Both the position numbers and the translations under genes were made by a program. From positions 3,224,001 through 3,288,000 of the forward strand of contig JAEUWY010000001.1 of the NCBI GenBank assembly GCA_022059125.1: a stretch of DNA of 64,000 bases, read 5' to 3'. This stretch comes from Corynespora cassiicola. Taxonomy: Eukaryota > Ascomycota > Dothideomycetes > Pleosporales > Corynesporascaceae. Under the pieces are notes generated by a model. That model did not search any database, had not been told where the DNA came from, and saw only the letters and a list, made by a program, of their open reading frames with translations. Each line of letters starts with the position of its first letter. Within the stretch, counting starts at the first letter, position 1. Shown here one piece after another: positions 43,367 to 54,067 of this stretch.

Positions 43367-45718
43367 TCACCACATCAGCCACCAGTAGTCAAACTGAACA
43401 CCGACACTCTTGCACTTGCAGCGCAGACTGTCGCTATTCGGTTGACATGCCTCAGTCACCGGCCCCGGGGCAGGCTTCCCAGTACCATTCTTTCCTGTAT
43501 GATATTCCAGATTGAACGGCTTCAAGGCGCTTTGCAACAACAGGCACATGGTCGAGAGCTCGTTCGAGCCCATGCTCGGCGAGGCATCCCCGGGCGTATC
43601 CGTGGCGCTCTTCAACACCCAGTGCAACACGTACTGCATAAACCTGGGGTGATCGAAGGGGTCATAGTCCTCGTCCCAATTGAAGCACACGCCTTGTCCG
43701 CAGTACGTGCGTTCGTCGTTGTAGATCGCCTCGGGGTCGTCTCTCGCGGCGTACGGGAGCAAGTGTGCGACCCTCTCGGTGATGTGGGGGTCCATGAAGT
43801 GATTCCAGTAGGCCTCCCACTTGGAGTAGCAGTGAAACGACTCCAAGCACTGGTCGATCTTGCGGGCGTACAGAGAATACCCCTCCACACCCGTGTCTTT
43901 GGCTCTCTCCATCGCGTCGCCCAGGCCGCGCCACCAGGTATCCGCCGTGGTGGGGAGATCGACTGTCCGCAGCGCTGACACGGCACTCGCAACGTACGTG
44001 CTCATCTCGGACAGCCGCTCCAGATTCCCCGCCACCGTCGTCCACCCGGCAACCTCGCTCACGAACGAACCATTGAGGATCCGCTTCGCCTCCTCCAAGT
44101 CCGTCATGCGGTCCGAAAACCCCTTGCCGCGGACGTAGAGCGCGACGTCCGTCGAAAGCCCCGCGCTCATCAGCACGTCCAGCGCGTACTTTACGTTGAC
44201 CTCCATGCGCTGGAGCTCGAGGATGGCCGTGGGGTCCGCGTCGAACTTTGCCGCCGTCTCCTCGACGTACGAGCCGTTGAGGACCCGCTTCGCTTTCAGA
44301 ATCGATTCCCGGGCCGCCCGCTGCAGGTACGAGTCGCGGTCTGATTGCGTTTTCCAGGAGGGGTTTTCGCGACGGGTCTTGTAGGAGGGGAGCTGGCTCC
44401 ATCCAGACGGCTTTGGCGCCGCGGCTGTAGAGATGTTTTGGAATGGAGGCCCGGCCTCGGAGCCGTCATGGTGTACTTTCTTATCAGGTTGTTCCTCTTG
44501 ATTAGGTTTTCCCTCCTTAGGGTTTTCCCCCTTTTTGGGGCTTTCCTCACTATCATATTCTTCCTCCTCCTCATCGTCATCGTCATCGTCGTCATCGTCA
44601 TCATCGTCGTCGTCGTCATCATCATCATCGTCGTCGTCGTCCTCATCACTGGACAAATCCTCTTCCTTTCCTGGCCCCTCCGGTGCATGTGGCCCATGAA
44701 CCACGTCCGAACTAGGTGACGGTGTCTGCAAAGTCGCTGAGGTAGAAGAAGACCCAACGGGAACAGCGGTGGTGAGTAAGGGACGGAAAGTAGACGAGGA
44801 GACTGTGGGTTCTTCATCCTCATCCTCATCATCATCATCGTCGTCGTCGTCGTCGTCATCATCCTCATCCTCATCATCATCGTCGTCGTCGTCGTCGTCG
44901 TCATCGTCATCATCATCATCATCATCATCGTCGTCGTCGTCCTCATCATTAAACTTATACCCCTCCGGTACATGCGGCTCATCAATCAAGACCACAACAA
45001 CTGACGAACTCTGCACTGCCGTCGACGCAGAAGTCGACCCAACAGCAGCATCAGCGGCAGCAGCAGCAGCAGCAGCGGTGATCGGAGGCCGGTTAGTAGG
45101 TATGGGGGAATACGGGAACGGTATCGGGCCCTGCCCCAGCACCATCTCAGTCTCGACGGCAGCCGGGGCGGTTGCGGTGGTGGTGGTGGGGAAGACTGAC
45201 GGGAACGGGAGGTTTGTAAAGGGTACGAGCGGGATTATGTAGTCGCCTGGCATGATTTCTGTCTCGATGGCTGCCGGAGTAGAAGAGGAGAAGCCGACGG
45301 TAGCGGAGGAGGAGGAGGAGGAGGAAGTGGTGGTGGTGGTAACGGGCAAGACGGTAGGGATGGGGACATGGGGGATAGGGAACGGGCCATACTTGGGGCC
45401 TTCGGGCACCATTGTCTGAGTCTCGAGGGTTGTCGCGGTAGAGGAGGAGCCGACGGTTGTGGTGGTTGCGGTGATCGTGGAGAGGAGTTCTTCAGGTATG
45501 TAGGCGGCAATCGGAATGATTTCGTTGTTGTCGTGCTGGAATGGCCATACGGGGATGCTTATGGGGGGCTCCTCGGTGGTGGGGACCGGAGACAAGGGGG
45601 TGGCCGGAACTCGGTGACCCTTGTGCCAGAAGTGTGGCCACGAGGGGATGCGTTGGGGGGCTGCCTCGATGGCGGCGAAGAAGGTGGTGAGGGCCAGTGC
45701 GAGATACATGTTGGACAA
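43367..45718 (-). CDS. Large secreted protein with poly-aspartate tracts and internal repeats
   Basis: A 783-residue single-exon protein, unrecognised. A signal peptide (MYLALALTTFFAAIEA region, residues 4-19) leads into a Pro/Thr/Ser-rich part with three degenerate repeats of the type ETEhh...PhPhsPhPT, separated by Thr/Ser/Ala runs, at roughly residues 100-220. Two acidic tracts of nearly pure Asp lie at about 256-302 and 356-386. The C-terminal ~350 residues are a normal-complexity domain with two copies of an AKRhLNGShV element (about residues 484 and 558) and eight or so cysteines towards the end. It is probably secreted or wall-associated and could bind cations through the Asp tracts; this is inference. 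A donor-like GTGAGT overlaps the stop codon, so a further 3' exon is possible. Confidence 0.75.
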   Translation of the reverse strand: MSNMYLALALTTFFAAIEAAPQRIPSWPHFWHKGHRVPATPLSPVPTTEEPPISIPVWPFQHDNNEIIPIAAYIPEELLSTITATTTTVGSSSTATTLETQTMVPEGPKYGPFPIPHVPIPTVLPVTTTTTSSSSSSSATVGFSSSTPAAIETEIMPGDYIIPLVPFTNLPFPSVFPTTTTATAPAAVETEMVLGQGPIPFPYSPIPTNRPPITAAAAAAAADAAVGSTSASTAVQSSSVVVVLIDEPHVPEGYKFNDEDDDDDDDDDDDDDDDDDDDDDDDEDEDDDDDDDDDDDDEDEDEEPTVSSSTFRPLLTTAVPVGSSSTSATLQTPSPSSDVVHGPHAPEGPGKEEDLSSDEDDDDDDDDDDDDDDDDDDDDDDDEEEEEYDSEESPKKGENPKEGKPNQEEQPDKKVHHDGSEAGPPFQNISTAAAPKPSGWSQLPSYKTRRENPSWKTQSDRDSYLQRAARESILKAKRVLNGSYVEETAAKFDADPTAILELQRMEVNVKYALDVLMSAGLSTDVALYVRGKGFSDRMTDLEEAKRILNGSFVSEVAGWTTVAGNLERLSEMSTYVASAVSALRTVDLPTTADTWWRGLGDAMERAKDTGVEGYSLYARKIDQCLESFHCYSKWEAYWNHFMDPHITERVAHLLPYAARDDPEAIYNDERTYCGQGVCFNWDEDYDPFDHPRFMQYVLHWVLKSATDTPGDASPSMGSNELSTMCLLLQSALKPFNLEYHTGKNGTGKPAPGPVTEACQPNSDSLRCKCKSVGVQFDYWWLMW
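44561..44650. repeat. GAC/GAT microsatellite encoding Asp tract 2
   Basis: A plus-strand TCA/TCG trinucleotide array, uninterrupted apart from TCC variants, inside the secreted-protein gene. Confidence 0.95.
44811..44950. repeat. GAC/GAT microsatellite encoding Asp tract 1
   Basis: About 140 bases of TCA/TCG/TCC trinucleotides on the plus strand; the mixture of both Asp codons suggests repeated expansion and point mutation rather than one recent slip. Confidence 0.95.
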
Positions 45719-46439
45719 TCTCGATTTGGGGAGTATGAGGGAGGATGGAGAGACTGAGCAGGCAGGGGTTTTGTATCCAAAGCACCTGAAATTCAGCGGG
45801 CAAGTTTAGGAGTGTTGAGTCAGACTAGATTGATTGAACTGTCATTTGCAATGGAAGTTGAGCACTGGTACCTAGATGTACCCGTAAAGAATTAGGCCCC
45901 ATGGGGACTTTTCCCTACCATTCTCAACAACAGCACGATTGAATTTTAGTACTAGCCTCTCAGGGGAGGAAGCATACCACGACTACAGTTCACAAATTCA
46001 GTCCAAAAAGGGCTCAACAACAACACAATCAAGTACCCACCATACTGATGGGCTCACACCACCAAAACCCAATCAGTTGTATCCCGTTATATTTAACCAT
46101 TCTTTATTCCTCATTATTAACTAAAGTACATATATAGCATGATTCAATTATTTATATGATCCCCAAAGCGCGATTCCCCATCGCGCCAGTACGCCCAATG
46201 ATGCCGCTTTGGAGCAACAGAAGCATAGCGTCGTTTCGTCCCAGAGTTTGCGTCGCCACAGCCTCGCGGCTGTTCATCACTCGCCCCCTTACCGTCTTTG
46301 GATCCCCCATACTGGTCTGGCTCCGTGTGGTCGGCCTCAAGATCCACTAATCCCCAGACCTCAAAAGAAGTACCTCCCCAACACCCGCCCCACCGCGAGC
46401 GCACAACAATTCTCGATCCCAGTCTCACCCCATCGCGCC
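45719..46439. other. Intergenic region
   Basis: Contains the secreted-protein promoter (right of 45719) and the transporter 3' flank. No gene seen; short frames at 46144-46428 (minus) and 46209-46682 (plus) are shadows or chance. Confidence 0.45.
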
Positions 46440-48172
46440 TCAGATGCTGCCAGCGCGCGCATCATACTTGGCCTCGTAGCTATGAAACGCGTCCGTATCC
46501 TTCACCCTCGTTTCGGCAAAGACATCAATCTCCGTAGTCGCAAACTTGCGCGCACTAATCTTCTTCTCGAACAGGAGATCCAGCTCCGCAAAACTGCGCC
46601 CCTTGGGCTCGGGGATGCGAAAGTACGTGTAGATGATGCAGAGGAAGCAAATGCCGCCCCAGAAGAAGCCGGTGAAGTTTGACCAATTCCACGCGCCGGG
46701 GTTCAGCATGTAAGGCGAGAGCACGGCGCAGATGATGGCGACGATGTTGTACAGGATGCGGCCCAGGACGACCGTCTTGATCTGCAGGCGGCGGGTCGAG
46801 ATCTCGGCCACCAGGGAGTAGCACACGGTCCCGACGGTGAGCTGGTAGAACATGGCCCACACGATCATGATGGCGCCCGTGGCCATTGCGCCGCGCTGGC
46901 GGTGCTGCTCGGGCACCAGCCCCAGGAAGCCCATGATGAGCAGCATGACGCAGAGCCCGCACAGTCCGACCAGGTACAGTGTGCGCCGCCCGATGCCGAC
47001 GCCCATCAGGAACCACGCACCCAACACGCCGGCCATGTTGATGCCGTACTGGCCGAGGGCAAAGTCGTACGACGTCGAGGGCGGGAGTCCGGCCTGCTGC
47101 AAAAAGTAGGACGAGTAGCCGGAGAAGGCGTTGCCGCTCAGGTTCTGGATGGCCCAGGCCGCGCAAACAATTTCGGTGCGGCGGAGGTCGGTTCCGCGGA
47201 AGCAGTCCCAGTAGCTGGCGCCCGTGGTGATCTTCTCCTCGAGGGCCGTCGTGTGCACCATCATGGCGACCGTCTCATCGGCGTCGAAGTCGGTCTCGCG
47301 GTTCAGGCTAGTCAGGCGCAGCAAGGCCTTCTTGGCGTCTTCGATTCTGCCTTTGCGGACAAGCCACCAGGGGGACTCGGGGGCGAGGAAGACGCCGATG
47401 AGCAGCGGGAGGGGCCACATCCATTGCAGGGCGTAGGGGATGCGATACGACCATTCGTCTGGCCGCGGCAGCATGGCGCGGATGACGCCAATGCCAATGA
47501 CCTGGCCGAGTCCCCAGCAAAAGTTGACGTAGGTTGTTACTATGCGGCGGTCAGCATTCACATCCGTTGAGTGTTGGGGCGGAGGGACTCACGGTATCCA
47601 CGCAGTGCGACTGGACACACTTCAGACGCATAGGTGATGGTCAGGGTCTGGAAGACACCCCACGGCACACCACACAGAATCTCGGCGACCAAGAGATGCA
47701 CCACCGTCTGTGCCGTGAAGAAGATTGTGACAAAGCCGATGATGAGCGTCAGGCATACAATGACGGTCCAGCGATATCCATATCTCTCGCTGATCCAGCC
47801 GTTGATCATGAGTCCGATGATTTCTCCCACGATGACACCGTTGCTAAGTCCGCTCTGCCATTCGGGTGGTATCTGCCACGTGCCGTCGGGCAGCTGCTCG
47901 CCGTACTTGCGGTTGAACTGGGGGAAGCCGTAAAAGTTGGACAAGAGGCAGAGGTCGTAGCCCTCCATGGCGATGCACGTGCTGATCAGGACAGACCAGG
48001 CTACTGCTTTGGGGTACAGCTTCACGCCCTGCCACAGGGTCATCGAGTGCTCCTTTTCGGTGGCGAGACGCGCATCGTTGATGACCTTGTCCGCGGCATC
48101 CTTTTGGAACTGCTCGTTGTCATGGTCGTCGACGGGCAGGGCGTCTGGACCGCGAATGTCCTTCTCCGCCAT
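46440..48172 (-). CDS. MFS alpha-glucoside/maltose-permease-type transporter
   Basis: A 559-residue sugar-porter MFS protein at the plasma membrane. Exons 48172-47593 and 47539-46440; the intron splits the codon after LRGY, and the joined sequence LRGYLTTYVNFCWGLGQ is the normal TM4-TM5 connection. Markers are a long acidic N-terminal tail, MEGYDLCLLSNFYG in TM1, ERYGYRW after TM2, PESPWWLVRKGRIEDAK at the central loop, VAEISTRRLQIKTVVLGR in the TM10 region and PEPKGRSFAELDLLFEKK at the end. The PESPWWLVRK form is typical of fungal alpha-glucoside permeases. Substrate is inferred, not shown. Confidence 0.92.
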
Positions 48173-48926
48173 GGTGAGCAGATTGGTGTGGTAGGTACCG
48201 GCGGGCCAGGTATTGGCGTCCAGGGTATCGAAATTTCTCAGCGCGTACTAGCCTACCACTGCCGTTTCAGTGTAGAGGGCGGTGGATGGGCTCGCAGACT
48301 CGCTTTCGGCGCAACTGTGGGTCACGGTGGGGAAGCCGTTCGGACGGGCGAGAGAAAACAGAAACGTTGCATCGTGGGAGTGTCACGCAGCCGTCGAGAA
48401 AGGGCACCTCTTAAGCTGTTCGCAAATTTTTGCGGGGAAATAACGGCAAGGGTTCAAGGCTCGGTTGCTTGGTCGCGTGCAGGCGTGGTACCCGTGCGAC
48501 GGGAGTCGGGACCGACGTGACTGGCTGGCGGCACCAGAGACCTTCCTGTAGGGGGTTAGATGGGCATGTTAGCCGTGGTGCCGTTGGGAGTTGGGCCGGG
48601 GGGGTTGCGCTGGACGGGAGGAACGATAATCCAGGCCCGTCTAAAGGGTGGGGAGGTTGCATTGGCAAGGCTTGGGCGCGCATCTTCTCCATGCTGACGA
48701 GAGCGTGCGGAGAAGCCTGCGCAATGGCGAGCCGGAGTGCATCTGCCGTCGTGTTTGGGCAGTTGTGTGGCGGCCAGGAAGCAATTTCAAGCTCTTTCAA
48801 GATTGTGCCGAAGGTGGTTGGGATGGGACGATTTGAGCAGAACGGACACGCGTATTTTCTATACTACTAGTGAGCCGCAACGTCCCTGTTGACATTGGCA
48901 GTCTCTCGGTACTTGTAAACAATCAA
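48173..48926. other. Intergenic region between two MFS genes
   Basis: Holds the 5' flank of the sugar transporter and the 3' flank of the DHA2 transporter, both read leftward. No gene supported; the 146-codon plus frame is unrecognised. Confidence 0.45.
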
Positions 48927-50823
48927 TCATCTGCCGAGGCTTTTTGGACCCTCTGCAGTCTTTTCGACGCTCGTGTCTTGTTCCGTGTCCTCGCCGAGAA
49001 CTGGCTCTTCGTCCGCCTGTTTGTGGCCCTGCGTCGTGATTCTCAACCACGGCGTGAAGAGGACTCCAATGGCCGAGGTTCCAGCGGCAAACCAAAACGT
49101 GGCAGCGAATGGCGCCACGGCGTTATTGGCATAGTAGCCCGACGTGGGCGGTGAGGTTTCCACGGCATTGAAAATGGCCGTAGCAATGCCGTACCCGATA
49201 GCAGTGCAGAGACGCGCAAGAGTCTGGAACAGCGAGCCCGCGATCGACTGTCGGTCCCGGGACATGGACGAGAGGACGTACATCTATATTTGTCAGTGTT
49301 GTTGCACAGTAGGCCGCTGGTGATACGCACATTGGACACATTGAACTGAAAGTCGGCCCCAACCACGCATAGGCAGAGAGCGGGGAACGAAAATGCCCAG
49401 TACGAGTCGCCATGCCTTTGCACTGCAGCCAAGACAAAGGAGACGACATAGGCCACTGCGCCGATCCCCATGAGCAGCTTGTTCGACACCCTGTGCAAAA
49501 GTAGCGCCGCGACGACATTGGCAAGCAAGCCGACGATGGCCATGGGCAACATGTGCACGCCCGTCATCAACGACGAGTATCCGAGGACGGTCTGAAAGTA
49601 GAGCGCGAGCCAGAATGACAGGACGGGGAAACCAAGAAAGCCGCAGCACATCATTATCAGCAGCTAACAGCGTCAGTTTTTGGCATCAGACTCGGAGCGG
49701 AACCGCAACGCACCAGCGAAAAATCCCTATCCTTCCAAATCTTCATGTCGATCATGGCATAGGGATACTTCATCTCCCACACGACAAATGCGCCCATGAT
49801 CAGGATGCCCAAGATGAGGAGGACGAGCACATATGGCGTCTTCCATCCATCTTCCGCATCGCCTCCAAGACTGCGCACTCGTTAGCCTTGCATTCTCCCA
49901 GTCTCCGCATCTCTCAACCTACCTCAACGCAGCGCAAAACATGCCAATACCCAAAATCGTCATGGCCGTACCCGGCAAATCCAACCTCTTGACCGTCTCC
50001 AACACCCCCTCACCCCTCCTCTTCGTCCCCACCCCCTGCTCCCCATCCCCCGGCACCGTAAACCACGCCACGCACGTGATACCCGCATACACGACCGCCA
50101 ACAACCAAAACCCGGCCCTCCAATCCCAAACCTGGACAAACAGTCCACTCAAGATGGTTCCAAACACGAATCCTAAAGGATTCCCCGCGCTGAAGCATCC
50201 AAAGGCTTTATTCTTGCGGGGGGAAGGCGAGGCGTAGATTGTGCCCAGCATGCCCTGGGCGGGAGGAACAGCAGAGGCGGAGAAGATGCCTAGGATGCCG
50301 TTGAGGATGTCGAGGGTGGGGCCGGTGCGCGAGAAGCTGGCGGACATGCTGACGAGGGAGAAGAGGGCGAGGGAGGCGATGAATAGGGGTTTGCGACCGA
50401 GGGAGTCGGAGATGCTGCCGAAGAAGAGGAGGAGGGAGCCGGAGCTGAGGCTGTTTTTTCCAGAGTTAGCTGGTTGTATTCGCTGGATAGGGAGGTATGA
50501 GGCTGGTTGACACTTGATAGAACCAGACACCTTCTCGTATAGAGCTTCTAGGAGAAAGGAAAGGGTACGTACGAGCTCGCAGCGTTCATCCACGTAACCT
50601 CACTCGTAGTCATGCCCAGCGCCTCTGCCGCGAACGAACTCATGACCGTCACCGCGCCCTGCAAAAAGCTCGTCATGGCCACGGCCATGGTCACCGACAA
50701 GACGAACAAGCACTCCTCGAACGTCGAGCGAAAGCACGCGGGCCGCGCATTGGGATCATGTTTTGTGGTGTCGACCGGCTGGCCGATCTCGGCATCGCGC
50801 TCGTCGTGGTGTGAGGATGGCAT
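48927..50823 (-). CDS. MFS multidrug-efflux-type transporter (DHA2, 14 helices)
   Basis: A 539-residue drug:H+ antiporter-2 type carrier. Exons 50823-50573, 50444-49923, 49870-49714, 49663-49331 and 49283-48927. The TM1-2 region has FLQGAVTVM and SEVTWMNAASSS, then SGSLLLFFGSISDSLGRKP (motif A), GIFSASAVPPAQGMLGT in TM4, and NPLGFVFGTILSGLF with the antiporter motif C pattern in TM5. The second half includes FWLALYFQTVLGYSSLMTGV and the final RQSIAGSLFQTLARLCTAIG. Such carriers export antifungals or secondary metabolites. The start is the Met of MPSSHHDERD; the frame is open further upstream but that part has no conserved content. It reads in the same direction as the sugar transporter next door. 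Confidence 0.9.
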
Positions 50824-51683
50824 GACGAGCAGCCTCCCTTTTTTTTCAACTCTGTCGATTCCCACAGTCGAATACAAATCCTCTCGAGCGTGTTCAAGCC
50901 GCCGAGTCTGAAGTCCAACTCTTGCTCTCCTCCAACCTTGGCCGACAATGTGAGAAGGGCGTGTGGAAGGTGCGCCGCAATATCGCAGGGTTGGGAAAGT
51001 AACACCAGCAACAACCAGCAACACAATCGACAGACGCAGAGGCACGAAACCTGCTCGATGGCGAAATGGCGCGGAACCCTTGCGCCCTCATAAACCATTT
51101 ATACAGACATCTGACCACCCCACTCCCTCCTGCTCGCTAGCTAGTCAGCAGCGGCACGTTCATCTCGCCTGCCTGCAAAGAAAAAAAAAATTCTTGCAAA
51201 ACGATGCACATCCTCTGCACAGTCTGGCGCTCCCCTGCATCTGATTGCTCGAACCGGACATGGCTGGAGGGCCTAGCGGTCAGGATCTGATAAATCGTAT
51301 AGCCCTTCGCCGTCGCACGGGCGCCGATAACGCGGTAGGTTGGGCGGTTCGTAAGAAATTATTCAGCGGGCGCGGAATGGGTGCGCGATCGGAGATGTCG
51401 GCGTTGGGAATAGGGCCGGGGCCGGGGTGGGTGAGATATGGTATGGGTGTGACGACATTGGGAATTGGGGGTTTGGTAGAGTGATGGATGGGACGGTGGG
51501 ATGCAGGAATACATCAAAGATGTTTTAGGTTTCCAGCGTGGTGAGGGGCGAGGGGTGGGATATACCAGGGTATCATTCTATCAGTCCGTCTCCACGCTCA
51601 GGACTGACACGGCCGCTCGATGCATACAACTACATACTCGTACACTGTCAAAAGCATAATACATCAGAAAAGGGCGCATGTGG
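50824..51683. other. Intergenic region
   Basis: No gene seen. Contains an A-run of about 13 at 51179-51191 and a G-rich stretch at about 51410-51475. Confidence 0.45.
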
Positions 51684-52787
51684 TTACAGCTTCACCACGC
51701 TCCATCCCTTCAGGTCCATCTTGCCCAGCACACCCCCCAGAGGGCCCTGCACCTCCCTACCGTCAACCCACAGCTTCCTCCCCGCCCAGTACTCGATGAA
51801 TCCATCCGGGCCCGACACCATGATGACCTTGGAGCCCTTCTTCTTCTTCTCCTCGACAGCATCATGCACCCCCAACGCCCTGACCACATCCCCAGGCTCA
51901 ATTCTCGACCCCTCCTCATCAACATAATATCCCACGCTCAACCCCCTCGTCTGCGCCTCACCCCTCCCCTTCAACACCTCAAGCTCTTCCACCAAAACAC
52001 CCTTTTCCCCTTCCTCCAGTCCCTGCTGCTGCTGCTGCTGCTGCTCCTCCGCACCCCCAACCAAACTCCCCCACCACCCTTTCCTTCTCGCCTTCTCCCC
52101 CCAAAAGACCCCATCGCTAACCCCCCCAACACACTCCTCCCGCCTCCGACTCGCCCACAGCACGCACATCCTCCCCCCCGTCCGCCGCCCCATGGCCTGC
52201 GCCACCTGCACCGCCGGCGCGATGCCCGTCCCGCCCGCCAGGAACACGACGTCGCGCACGTCATGCGGGAGCTCTGCCTCGACGTTGGGCCCGCGGAGCT
52301 CGATGGTGGAGTGCGGGGGCAGGCGGTGGAGGTATGTGGATACCTCGCCGCCGGTTTCGCGGCGGATGAGGAGGCGGATGTCTCCTCTTTCGTCCTGGAG
52401 CTCGGCCGCAGCAGCAGCAGCAGCATCGGTCTCGGTGGCGTGTTGCTTGGGAGGCTGCGGGGATGGAGGTAGGGGTGTGTACGCGCGCGCGATTTGCAGC
52501 TGCGGCTGCTTAATCTGCACGCTCCAGACGCTGCGCTTCCACAGCTCGTCGACGGTCGAGGCCGACGCATCCGCAGCGGCGCCGTTGCGCGGCCGGAGCG
52601 TGAAGATGGCGCTCGTGGACGAGACGGGCGTCTTGGACACGAGCGTGTAGGGCGAAAAGGTGTGCGGGTTCAAGGGCTCGGCGCTGCCCGCGGAGGAGGC
52701 GCTGCTCGTGTAGCGGTATGCGGCGCCGGCGAGGGCGGAGGTGCCGAGGGCGACGAGGGCGCCTGCGCGGGGGCGGAGGCGTGACAT
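51684..52787 (-). CDS. CYC2: Mitochondrial FAD-binding reductase, CYC2-like
   Basis: A 367-residue single-exon flavoprotein, about the length of yeast Cyc2, which supports haem attachment to mitochondrial cytochrome c. The N-terminus MSRLRPRAGALVALGTSALA is a presequence followed by a short membrane segment. The ferredoxin-reductase fold shows the FAD motif ARAYTPLP, a strand with LLIRRETGGEVSTYLHRLPP, and the nucleotide motif FLAGGTGIAPAVQVAQAMG; a GPDGFIEYWAG motif sits near the C-terminus. Low-complexity inserts interrupt it: an Ala run, a Gln run from a CAG repeat at about 52023-52043, and a Lys run. Assignment to CYC2 rather than a cytochrome b5 reductase rests on length, the membrane segment and the C-terminal motif, so the symbol is tentative. 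Confidence 0.75.
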   Translation of the reverse strand: MSRLRPRAGALVALGTSALAGAAYRYTSSASSAGSAEPLNPHTFSPYTLVSKTPVSSTSAIFTLRPRNGAAADASASTVDELWKRSVWSVQIKQPQLQIARAYTPLPPSPQPPKQHATETDAAAAAAAELQDERGDIRLLIRRETGGEVSTYLHRLPPHSTIELRGPNVEAELPHDVRDVVFLAGGTGIAPAVQVAQAMGRRTGGRMCVLWASRRREECVGGVSDGVFWGEKARRKGWWGSLVGGAEEQQQQQQQGLEEGEKGVLVEELEVLKGRGEAQTRGLSVGYYVDEEGSRIEPGDVVRALGVHDAVEEKKKKGSKVIMVSGPDGFIEYWAGRKLWVDGREVQGPLGGVLGKMDLKGWSVVKL

Positions 52788-54067
52788 GGTGCGTTAGCTT
52801 TGCGGCAGCGACGACGGCGGCGGAGCGCGGAGGGGAGCGGGCATGGAGGGCGAGAGGGAGGGTTTTGCGGCGGGGAACGGAGGGATGGGATGGGAGGCGT
52901 TTCTTGGAATTGTGGAGTTGGGGGGTCTGTGCGCCTTTTTTTTCTTGAGCTGATTTCCTATTTAGGCATATTGGAGGTTAGTTTGGCTTGGGAGCGGTTT
53001 GGTAAGGGCCTTTTTGTTTTTTTCGTCTTTTTGCTAAAAAAAAAGAAAAGTGGAAAGACCTTGCATGAGTGTCGTGGAATCGCATGAGCGGACTCGGGAT
53101 GGTAGCCATGTCGTGGCCGCTGCAAGGCTCCCTACCGAAGCACCACCGCTCGAGCCCAACCGTCTTGCATATGCTACCCCTGGCAGTCGATGTACAGCTA
53201 AGCTTTGTCAATCCTCCCTCCAATCTCTGTGCGGATAGCCAGATTCCGGGCTTTTGGGCTCCCAGTATTGCGTATCCCGGATCCCGGAATGCCCATTCTC
53301 AATCACTCTCTCCTCTCACCCTCCTTGTAATCTCCCCCACGCATCCCACTACCTCTGGAATATGGGTGGCCATGAAAAGTTGTGAGGAATTCGGATAACG
53401 CCGAAATAACAAAGGGTGTGATGGAAAAAACCCCCCGAGACATTACGAGTATGGAGGGCACCCCACTATCGCAGCTCGACCATTCACGATGAGTGCTCCA
53501 CCAAACAGGAGGGGAAACATGTCTGAGGTTCGCCTTTGGCTCGTGAACGTGACTGTGGCGCAGGTACGGTGGATCAAGCTATTCATGAGTTCGCAGCGGG
53601 AAATGAAGGGTGAGTGACGAGCCCGTAGGTCTGGCCGGAAAGGTGGGGTACCATCGACAAGTATGATTCCCTGCTCGACGGCTAGAATTCCAAATCATGG
53701 TCCCTTTTAGTTTTTTAATGAAGGGAACATCTCCACCAGGTCGCGGGATGGAGGGTGAACCGAAAATACTCTACGCCGCTACTTCGTCGGCAATTCTCGA
53801 ATAGAGTGGTGGACCCGGGGTGGGCAGGGTCCAAGATACAGCTCAGATGGTAAGTAGACACCCAAGAGCTTGCCTCTAAGTTGCAAGGTTCTGAAATTAT
53901 CGTATTGCTATTTCGGTGGTCTATCGTATCATGGGTATCTTACTGACTTGCAGTCCTCCCCTGGCTCGGATGTCTTGCGCGACAGGGCCTTTTTTCAACC
54001 AGGAGGTTTGATCATGGGACCGACAGAGCAGTGAGATATCCAAGCTGGGTCAAACAGTGTACACGGC
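52788..54067. other. Intergenic region
   Basis: The left part (52790-52930) is G-rich with a homopolymer T-run at 52938-52946; A-runs at 53037-53044. No gene supported across 1.28 kb. Confidence 0.45.
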
